The notes under the pieces: model-generated
Database searches by the model: none
What the model was told of the DNA's origin: nothing
The model's input: only the letters and a program-made list of their open reading frames with translations
Translations under genes and position numbers: made by a program
DNA from: an uncultured Chlorobiaceae bacterium
GTDB taxonomy: Bacteria > Bacteroidota > Chlorobiia > Chlorobiales > Chlorobiaceae
NCBI GenBank assembly: GCA_903824295.1
Contig: CAIJWE010000059.1
Location: 1 to 64,000 of the forward strand
Direction of reading: 5' to 3'
DNA: 64,000 nucleotides
Shown here: piece after piece, positions 57,767-64,000 of the stretch
Position numbering within the stretch: position 1 is the first letter of the stretch
Layout of the letters: every line of letters begins with the position of its first letter

Positions 57767-58620
57767 GAAAGTGCAACACAAACCAATTCCTCTCTCCCCT
57801 TGATATAGTAGAGAGCATCATTCCTGACCAGAAAATTATTCAGGGCTGGTTTGTCCACGCCCTTATCCAGTGTTTCAGCATAAAGAAGAGAATCGCCGCG
57901 CCAGACATTGAGCGTAGAGTCCCATAGACCGGTTAACGCAAAGGGCTCATGTAAAACGGCAATGGTGAACGACCCATGAACAATGCATTCACAGCGGATT
58001 GCTGCGCTAATACCCACTCTCTGCAATGCCCTGTGCTCAGGCACCATCCCTTCAGTCACAAACTCCGGCAAGACGACCTGCTGGCGCTCCTCCTCCTGCA
58101 CCACCTCCGCCCTGAGAGCATTAACCTCGAGATTATCAAGGCCGAGCTTGCGAATGTCAGTACCGGTTACGGAATCAATGAGAAGAAAATGGCGTTCGGG
58201 AAAACCGGCAAAAGAGGAGAGCCTGCAGGCAAGAAGTTCCTCTTCAAGATTGGCGATAAAAACAAGATCAGGCCTTGACCACGCCACCCCCGAGCCCCTG
58301 AAATCGACCGCCCATATTCCCTTACGCTCCGGACTGCTGGATTGACAGGCGGAGCAGTATACAAGATCGCCAAGGGTTGTTTCGAGCACCAGGAACCACC
58401 CCTCTGCCAGAGGGTGAGTATGATCCAGAAAGAGATAATCATCACAAAAAACCTTGCCGGTCACAATATCAATGCAAAAAAAAAGTGCCTGCCGGATCCC
58501 GGCAAAGCGCTTCTGGCCTACGAGGCAGCCGCCTTGTGTAAACATAAGCTGCCAGACAAGCGCGTCACTACCTGCATGATAGCGCCAGCGAACTGCAAGT
58601 TCATCACCAGTGTTCATCAT
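57763..58620 (-). CDS. Hypothetical protein (possibly DUF4905)
   Basis: 285 residues, soluble, rich in beta strands with repeated Asp/Gly turns ([35 protein letters not shown]), suggesting a small beta-propeller-like or sandwich fold. I have a weak impression of DUF4905, found in Bacteroidetes/Chlorobi, but no function is known. Coupled on both sides by 4-nt overlaps, with the methyltransferase before and xerC after. Confidence 0.72.
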   Translation of the reverse strand: MMNTGDELAVRWRYHAGSDALVWQLMFTQGGCLVGQKRFAGIRQALFFCIDIVTGKVFCDDYLFLDHTHPLAEGWFLVLETTLGDLVYCSACQSSSPERKGIWAVDFRGSGVAWSRPDLVFIANLEEELLACRLSSFAGFPERHFLLIDSVTGTDIRKLGLDNLEVNALRAEVVQEEERQQVVLPEFVTEGMVPEHRALQRVGISAAIRCECIVHGSFTIAVLHEPFALTGLWDSTLNVWRGDSLLYAETLDKGVDKPALNNFLVRNDALYYIKGREELVCVALS

Positions 58621-59327
58621 TGGGCGGTTGGTTGCCTTGTCATTTTATAGATAGTCACCGCAACACTCTTGGAACCCCCGTCATACCTTCTCTGAAATGG
58701 TATAATCGAAAAATTGTTTTCCGCCGCAAGTTCCAGAAACTGCTCGGCAAGCCTCCTTCGGGGATCCGCAATATAGGCCGCACCATCAGGTTTAAGCAAT
58801 TTATCAATCGCCGTAACAATGGGCAGCAGATTCACCCTTTCATACAGCACATCGGCAGCAAAAAGCAGGTCAAACTGCTCACTGCACTGCACAAGCCGCC
58901 AGTCGAGCCGTTCGCACCGAAGCGACACTCGGTTGTTCAGGGCATTATAGCGGGCAAAACGAAGCGCCTCAAGAGAGTAATCTGTCGTCAGTACGCTCGC
59001 CCCTTTCCAGGCAGCAACAACCGAGACCATACCGACACCAGCACCTATTTCAACCACGCGCAACCCCTCAAGCGAAAGTTCATCCGCAATAAAGGCAGAG
59101 AGCGTTATTGCTGACGGCCATATTTCCGCCCAATAGGGCATCTGCTCATCCTTGACAAACTCTTCGGGAGAGATCCGGTCAAGCAGCGCATAACTGTCGA
59201 GCACACTCAAAAAACTGAACGAATGCGTTCCAAAGGTATAGGCGGTTTCAGTAAGATCATACTCCGCAGCCAATTCCTGATGGAGCCGCGTCAGTTCCAA
59301 AACTTCCCCTTCCCGGGATATCTCCAT
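58617..59327 (-). CDS. Class I SAM methyltransferase, METTL/ETFB-KMT type
   Basis: About 236 residues. VVEIGAGVGMVSVVAAWKGASVLTTDYS is motif I, and LDWRLVQCSEQFDLLFAADVLYE is the region typical of the methyltransferase-16 family, whose members methylate protein lysines or small molecules. A WAEIWPSA segment before motif I also fits that family. ATG 59327 has an AGGT site close upstream; the ORF track runs to 59360. First gene of the coupled minus-strand series. Confidence 0.82.
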   Translation of the reverse strand: MEISREGEVLELTRLHQELAAEYDLTETAYTFGTHSFSFLSVLDSYALLDRISPEEFVKDEQMPYWAEIWPSAITLSAFIADELSLEGLRVVEIGAGVGMVSVVAAWKGASVLTTDYSLEALRFARYNALNNRVSLRCERLDWRLVQCSEQFDLLFAADVLYERVNLLPIVTAIDKLLKPDGAAYIADPRRRLAEQFLELAAENNFSIIPFQRRYDGGSKSVAVTIYKMTRQPTAQ

Positions 59328-59459
59328 AATTACCTGCAATTTACTTGGAGGAACAACCACAAAATCAAAATGAAAGGTAGCAAAAAAATAGCCACAGATT
59401 TTTATTTTGCATTGAAATGAACACTTTCAAAGAATCCAGTCAACCACTCTGATATCCTT

Positions 59460-59810
59460 ATGAAAAAAGAGCTCCTTGAACTCTTCGACAACAGTTTCCC
59501 AGACCGGGAGTACACCATCGAAATTGTCAATTCGGAATTTACCTCCGTCTGCCCTAAAACCGGACTTCCTGATTTCGGCACCATTATCATCCGCTACGTA
59601 CCCCATAAAAGCTGCATCGAGCTGAAATCGCTGAAATACTATTTTCTCGAATTCCGCAACGCCGGGATCTTTTACGAAAATGTCACCAACAGAATCCTTG
59701 ACGATCTTGTCGAGCTGCTTCAGCCAAGATCGCTCAGCGTGACCTCGGAATGGAAAGCACGGGGCGGAATAACCGAAACCGTTACAGTCAGCTACAGCGC
59801 ACCTTGCTGA
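59460..59810 (+). CDS. queF: NADPH-dependent preQ0 reductase QueF
   Basis: 116 residues, the short T-fold form. It reduces 7-cyano-7-deazaguanine to preQ1 in queuosine synthesis. The nucleophile cysteine lies in EFTSVCPKTGLPDFGTI, which also has the catalytic Asp, and ELKSLKYYFLEFRN binds substrate. Stands alone; convergent with pscC across a shared hairpin. Confidence 0.96.
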   Translation: MKKELLELFDNSFPDREYTIEIVNSEFTSVCPKTGLPDFGTIIIRYVPHKSCIELKSLKYYFLEFRNAGIFYENVTNRILDDLVELLQPRSLSVTSEWKARGGITETVTVSYSAPC

Positions 59811-59824
59811 AAGCGAAGCTACAG

Positions 59825-59859
59825 AAAAGCCCCGGAGGAGCACTCCGGGGCTTTTTTTT
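59825..59859. terminator. Intrinsic terminator, queF / pscC
   Basis: AGCCCCGGAG / CTCCGGGGCT perfect 10-bp stem (59828-59837, 59843-59852) with a 5-nt loop and eight T on the plus strand; four T on the minus strand. Strong for queF and weaker for pscC. Confidence 0.92.
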
Positions 59860-59897
59860 AAACTGTATGTTGCAATACCCTGAGCTTCCAGCGCCAA

Positions 59898-60548
59898 TCA
59901 GTACTTGTCGAGCCCCTCATTGAGGAACTGCATGATTTTTGTAGATTCTTCCGGAGTAATAAGACCACCCGCTGAAGCCTCCATACGCTTGACAATCACA
60001 TCAATCTTGCCGGTCTTCTTGTATTTGGTCCTGAAGGCATCCATCGTTGACTCCTGTGTATGGCATATCGTACACTTGGCCGTCCAGAGAGATTTTGCAC
60101 CCTTAAAATCAAAACCGGGAGGAGCCACAGGAACATTAGCCGATATAACCGGCTTTTCAAGATAGGCTTTCAACTCAGCAATTGAGCGGATATACTTTCC
60201 ATCAACGGTCACCGTGCGACCCGTGGTTGACATCAACAATCCTGATGGCCTGAACCAGAGAGAGGCAAACATTACCGCAACAATGGCAATAATGCTGAGA
60301 GGAAAGCTTAAAAACCACTTGGAACTGATTCTTGACGACATTTTGCCAAGACCCATGATGACCAGAGAGGCAAACAGAATCAGCGAAATCCATCCCGCAA
60401 AGGAGCTCAGAGGCGTCAATAATTGCGAAAGATTTTCGGCCGGCAACTTGTACCCGGTTACAAACGATACCGCGAAAAACAAAGCACCCATTGAGACAGC
60501 CCCGCCTGCGGCTAAAGCAGCAAGCTTACCATTTGATTTGTTGTCCAT
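59898..60548 (-). CDS. pscC: Photosystem P840 reaction centre cytochrome c (PscC)
   Basis: 216 residues. Three N-terminal membrane helices (about 8-30, 48-70, 80-100), then a periplasmic haem domain with one CTICH (about 158) and a methionine-containing C-terminus. The start MDNKSNGKLAALAAGGAVSMGA and GLGKMSS, KWFLSFPLSI, TVDGKYIRS and RTKYKKTGKI match PscC (cytochrome c-z) of Chlorobium, which donates electrons to P840. It is specific to green sulfur bacteria. It stands alone, without other psc genes. Confidence 0.95.
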   Translation of the reverse strand: MDNKSNGKLAALAAGGAVSMGALFFAVSFVTGYKLPAENLSQLLTPLSSFAGWISLILFASLVIMGLGKMSSRISSKWFLSFPLSIIAIVAVMFASLWFRPSGLLMSTTGRTVTVDGKYIRSIAELKAYLEKPVISANVPVAPPGFDFKGAKSLWTAKCTICHTQESTMDAFRTKYKKTGKIDVIVKRMEASAGGLITPEESTKIMQFLNEGLDKY

Positions 60549-60892
60549 GACTGGTAATGAATTAGGTGTTAGTGGCTTACCCTAAAAATTATGGAGTAAG
60601 ATAAGCATAAATAGTAAAGACGACAAGCATAAAGCTGAAAAAGCTTGCCGTTCACAACAGGAAAAATATTATACACCGCCATGAGACCCCTCTGTGGCTG
60701 CAAAAAAGTAACGACAAATCCTGTGGATTGCTCTTTTATTCACTCTGATTCCTTCTAAAATAAAAAACTTCGGGGAGTCCCTCCCTGGAAATCGTAATGG
60801 TTTAAAAAAAATGCCCTTATTTGTAACTCAGTTGATTTTTTAGAATACTGAGGAAAAATTGTTTCAATAACCCGGGGGAATTTGTTCGTCTT
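60549..60892. other. 344-bp divergent spacer pscC / ppc
   Basis: No gene supported. It must carry the promoters of pscC and ppc, but no clear sigma-70 pair is seen. A CAAGC/GCTTG stem occurs at about 60626-60648. The ppc start has GGGGGAA about 14 nt upstream, a poor ribosome site. Confidence 0.5.
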
Positions 60893-63646
60893 ATGATCAC
60901 CACTACCAGCAGCGTTATCGATTTTGAAAAGGCGGAACGCGATTTTCATTTTCTCCTCCTCTGTTTTCAGGAGGTACTCCACGACCTCGGGGAGCACGAA
61001 CTTGCAGAGCACCTGCCATGGCACAATGGAGGGCTGCCTCTTGAGCGCTACCCCAACAGCGAACGCGCCTTGCAGGCATTTTCCATTTTTTTTCAACTGC
61101 TCAACATGGCGGAGGAAAACTCCGCTGCACAAAACCGACGAATGCTCGAAGCTGAACAGGGATTAGGGCATCTTACCGGTCTCTGGGGAAGAACCCTGCT
61201 GCGCTTTAGGGAACGGGGAATTACGGAGCAGGAGATTTGCCAACTGCTGCCGGAGGTATCCATCGACGCCGTTTTGACTGCACATCCAACCGAAGCCAAA
61301 CGAAAAACGGTGCTTGAGCAGCACCGCCAGCTCTACCTGCTGCTGGTGCAACGTGAAAACCAGATGTGGACCCCGCTCGAAAAGCTTGACATTCGCAATG
61401 AGATCAAAGTGGTGATGGAACGGCTCTGGAGGACGGGAGAGATTCTCTTCGAAAAACCCGAAGTAGCCGATGAACGACGCAATGTCATTCACTACCTCTT
61501 CAATATTTTTCCCGAAGTGCTGCCGATGCTCGACAAACGCCTCATGCAGGCATGGAGGGATGCGGGATTTGACAGCTCCAACCTTTCTGATCCACGCAAC
61601 CTGCCCCGCCTCCGATTCGGGAGCTGGGTAGGGGGAGACCGTGACGGCCATCCGCTCGTTACCGCCAATGTGACCAAGGAGACCCTTGGCGACATGCGTC
61701 GCAGCGCACTGACCCTTGTGCTGCGTCATCTCAGGGAACTCGCCTCAAAACTCAGCTTTTGCGAGCGACTCCAGACTCCGGGCAAAGAGCTTCAGCAGCG
61801 CATCGACACTCTCTGCCTCAAACTTGGAGAGACAAGCCAGGAGGCCATCCAGCGAAACCGGCATGAACCCTGGCGCCAGTTCCTCAACCTCATGATTGCC
61901 TCTCTCCCGCTCGAAACCCCAATCTCGGGTAACAACACGGCCCTTTACGGCAGCTCTAAAGAACTCCTTGAAGATCTCTCGCTCCTGCGCCGGTCACTTC
62001 TCGATGTTGGAGCGCAGCATATTGCCGACACGGAGGTCGCACCAGTCTACCGTATTGTGCAGACATTCGGCTTTCACCTTGGAGCACTCGATATCCGTCA
62101 AAACAGCCACGTTCACGACCTTGCACTCTCACAGCTCATGGCTGCTTCCGGCCTGAACGGCCACGATTTTCTGGAGTGGGATGAGCCCGAAAGAAGGGCA
62201 TTCCTCGACCGGGAGCTGCTCTCACCCCGCCCCTTTACCCATCCGGACATGAAGGTCGGAGCTGAAGCCGATGCGGTACTTGCCTGCTACAAGGTATTGC
62301 TCAACCACTGCAAAGAGCACGGTACCGGTGGCATCGGCTCCCTCATTGTCAGCATGACCCGCAATGCCTCTGACCTGCTCACCATCTATCTCTTTGCCCG
62401 TGAGGTCGGCCTGATGACCCCCGCCGGTGACGGAGACGCCTGCATCCTCCCCGTTGTCCCTCTCTTTGAAACCATTGAAGATCTCGAAAAGAGCCCGGCA
62501 ATCCTTGAGGAGTTCCTGAGCCACCCCGTCACACAACGAAGCCTCGAATACCGGAGAAAGCTGGCGGGTAAAACAAAAGCGGTGCAGGAGGTGATGATCG
62601 GATAAAGCGACAGCAACAAGGATGGAGGAATTTTTGCAAGTACGTGGAAGCTCTACCGCGCCCAGGAAGCTCTGCTTGAAACCGCCGGACGGTACAACAC
62701 CGACCTCCTCTTTTTTCATGGACGGGGAGGAAGCATCAGTCGGGGGGCAGGTCCAACGCACCGCTTTGTCAAGGCGCAACCTTACGGCTCCATGAATGGG
62801 GGGATGTGCTTTACCGAACAGGGAGAGACCATCGCACAAAAATATGCAAACCGCATCAGTGCCGTCTATAACCTTGAGCTTTTCATGGCCACGGTTACCG
62901 GAGCAATTGCAAAAGAGCGAAAAAGCCAGAAAAGGGCACACCAGCTCGAACCCGTCATGGACATCCTCTCGCAAAAAAGCAACCTTGCCTACCGGGAGTT
63001 GATTGAAGCAGAAGGGTTTCTCACCTTTTTCCGTGAAGCGACCCCCATTGACGTTATAGAATCATCAAGAATAGGATCGCGCCCCTCACGAAGAAGCGGC
63101 CAGACAAGCCTCAAGGATCTGCGCGCCATACCCTGGGTGTTCAGTTGGAACCAGGCTCGATTTTCCCTCTCGGGATGGTATGGAGTCGGCTCAGCACTTG
63201 AGCATCTGCACACGAGCAACCCGGAAGCTTTCGATGAAATCCGCTTCCGCAGCCACGCCTGGCCACCGCTTCGCTATATCATCAGCAATGCCGACACCAG
63301 CATGGCATCAGCCGACCTGCTCATCATGCGCCAATACGCCGAACTGGTCAACGACAGCGCCATCCGCGAGCGAATCCTCGGTATGATTGAAGCGGAATAC
63401 CACCGGGCAAAAAAATACATTGAGCTGCTCTTCGCCGAGCCCCTCGAAATCCAGCGCATGAACGTCAACAAATTCATCGCCCCCCGACGCGAAGGGCTCG
63501 AAATGCTCCATCAGCAACAGATCAAGCTTCTTAAAGAGTGGCGTGCCCTCAAGGAGTCTACCATGCAGAGTGAAGCCGAGAAACTGCTGCTGGAGCTCTT
63601 TTTGACCGTCAACGCCATATCAGGGGGGTTACGAACCACAGGGTAA
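60893..63646 (+). pseudogene. ppc: Phosphoenolpyruvate carboxylase with internal TAA
   Basis: One continuous frame of 918 codons including an ochre codon at 62603-62605 and the terminal stop. The track reports the two parts as 60893-62605 and 62792-63646. PEPC makes oxaloacetate from PEP and bicarbonate. Part one has the catalytic His in VLTAHPTEAKRKTVL and the PEP-binding segments. The TAA falls at the Tyr of the family motif IGYSDSNKDGG: the sequence reads VMIG-stop-SDSNKDGG. Beyond it the frame is fully conserved: FHGRGGSISRGAG, and the C-terminus NAISGGLRTTG. Nothing else is damaged. A recent nonsense mutation, a sequence error or read-through are the options. Confidence 0.88.
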
Positions 63647-63670
63647 AGAAGAAATGGGATAATAATCTTC

Positions 63671-63700
63671 GTAGGGGCGCCCCTTGTGGGTGCCCTTCTC
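63671..63700. repeat. GTAGGGGC-type dispersed repeat
   Basis: GTAGGGGCGCCCCTTGTGGG then TGCCC. It can fold as GGGCGCCC / GGGTGCCC with a 5-nt loop. I recognise this core as a short palindromic repeat common in intergenic DNA of several bacteria, including Chlorobi. Only one copy is seen here. Confidence 0.55.
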
Positions 63701-63817
63701 GGCGGTTCAAAATTATCATATACCCGTAAAAAAATACACCGAAAAACGAAACATTCGAGTATTTTTTAATATTATACAGTGGCAGGGACCCTTTAGAATC
63801 CTCTCATAACTTCCGCT

Positions 63818-64000
63818 ATGCTTTCAACACTGAACGCTGCTGCGCTGATTGGCATTGATGCCATGAAGGTTACGGTTGAAGCCAATGTGGCGGGCGGCAT
63901 CCCCTCGTTTACGGTTGTGGGATTGCCGGATAATGCGGTGAGGGAGAGCCGGGAGAGAATTCTTACAGCAATCAGAAATTCGGGTTTTACCATTCCTCCA
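63818..64000 (+). CDS. comM: ComM/YifB-type Mg-chelatase-like protein, 5' part
   Basis: 61 codons to the window edge. The product starts LSTLNAAALIGIDAMKVTVEANVAGGIPSFTVVGLPDNAV, then RESRERILTAIRNSGF, the S5-like N-terminal domain of YifB/ComM. The AAA+ part lies beyond the window. In competent bacteria ComM is a helicase for branch migration. The minus-strand ORF over it is a shadow. Confidence 0.92.
   Translation, partial: MLSTLNAAALIGIDAMKVTVEANVAGGIPSFTVVGLPDNAVRESRERILTAIRNSGFTIPP

Noticed and set aside
62603-62605. Stop recoded as selenocysteine or pyrrolysine
   Set aside because: The codon is TAA, not TGA or TAG, and the expected residue is an ordinary Tyr.
60893-63646. Two-subunit PEP carboxylase
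   Set aside because: No new start with a ribosome site follows the stop, the frame is continuous, and the break lies inside the active-site motif, so a functional two-gene form is unlikely.
1-64000. CRISPR array, rRNA, tRNA, intact IS or prophage
   Set aside because: No regular spaced repeats, cloverleaf-type sequences in gaps, transposase or phage structural genes were found by eye.

Overview
The window looks like the chromosome of a green sulfur bacterium (Chlorobiaceae; Chlorobium/Pelodictyon/Prosthecochloris type). The strongest markers are PscC, the three-helix mono-haem cytochrome of the P840 reaction centre (59898-60548), and a BchG-type (bacterio)chlorophyll synthase (32442-33440). 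Supporting signs are a large pyruvate:ferredoxin oxidoreductase and a PEP carboxylase (both needed by the reductive TCA cycle), a split carbamoyl-phosphate synthase large subunit, and a DnaG whose zinc motif is degenerate. Species cannot be assigned from this alone. Most of the window is housekeeping DNA with short intergenic gaps. I see no rRNA, tRNA, CRISPR array or intact insertion sequence.

Layout. 1-2500: a PAS/GAF sensor kinase cut off at the end of its ATPase domain. 2646-5600: Gdx/SugE transporter, Gfo/Idh/MocA oxidoreductase and hemN (minus). 5803-10066: purE, DUF985 cupin, type II NADH dehydrogenase, argD and small membrane proteins (plus). 10054-12705: exbB-exbD-exbD-tonB (minus). 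12975-20153: dnaG, glyA-ribBA (minus), carB C-terminal half, ferritin-like protein. 20173-29708: phosphoesterase, glucan phosphorylase, pyrD, ispF, FtsX-type permease, a phosphofructokinase with PPi-type signature, ilvE, holB. 29716-39903: cutA, an M24 peptidase, trpD, bchG, rpmB, rnhA, a hypothetical, tilS, psd, tatA, recN and a four-helix membrane protein.

39904-40930 is different: a decayed accessory patch with a truncated TIR domain, a small unknown ORF, a long imperfect palindrome and the C-terminal piece of a DUF4143 ATPase. Then come a DUF4405 membrane protein ending in CxxCH, a gap with two mutually exclusive hairpins upstream of dapA, dapA, gcvPA/gcvH (minus), an rRNA methyltransferase and nifJ.

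49750-59327 is a long minus-strand series (methyltransferase, hypothetical, xer recombinase, raiA, hprK, peptide-type binding protein and permease, ruvB, TPR lipoprotein). The right end has queF, pscC, ppc and the start of a ComM-like gene. ppc carries a single in-frame TAA within its most conserved active-site motif while the rest of the frame is intact. This is the most unusual single observation in the window. I did not find a convincing intact novel system; the best leads are the ppc stop, the TIR/DUF4143 patch and the hairpin pair upstream of dapA.
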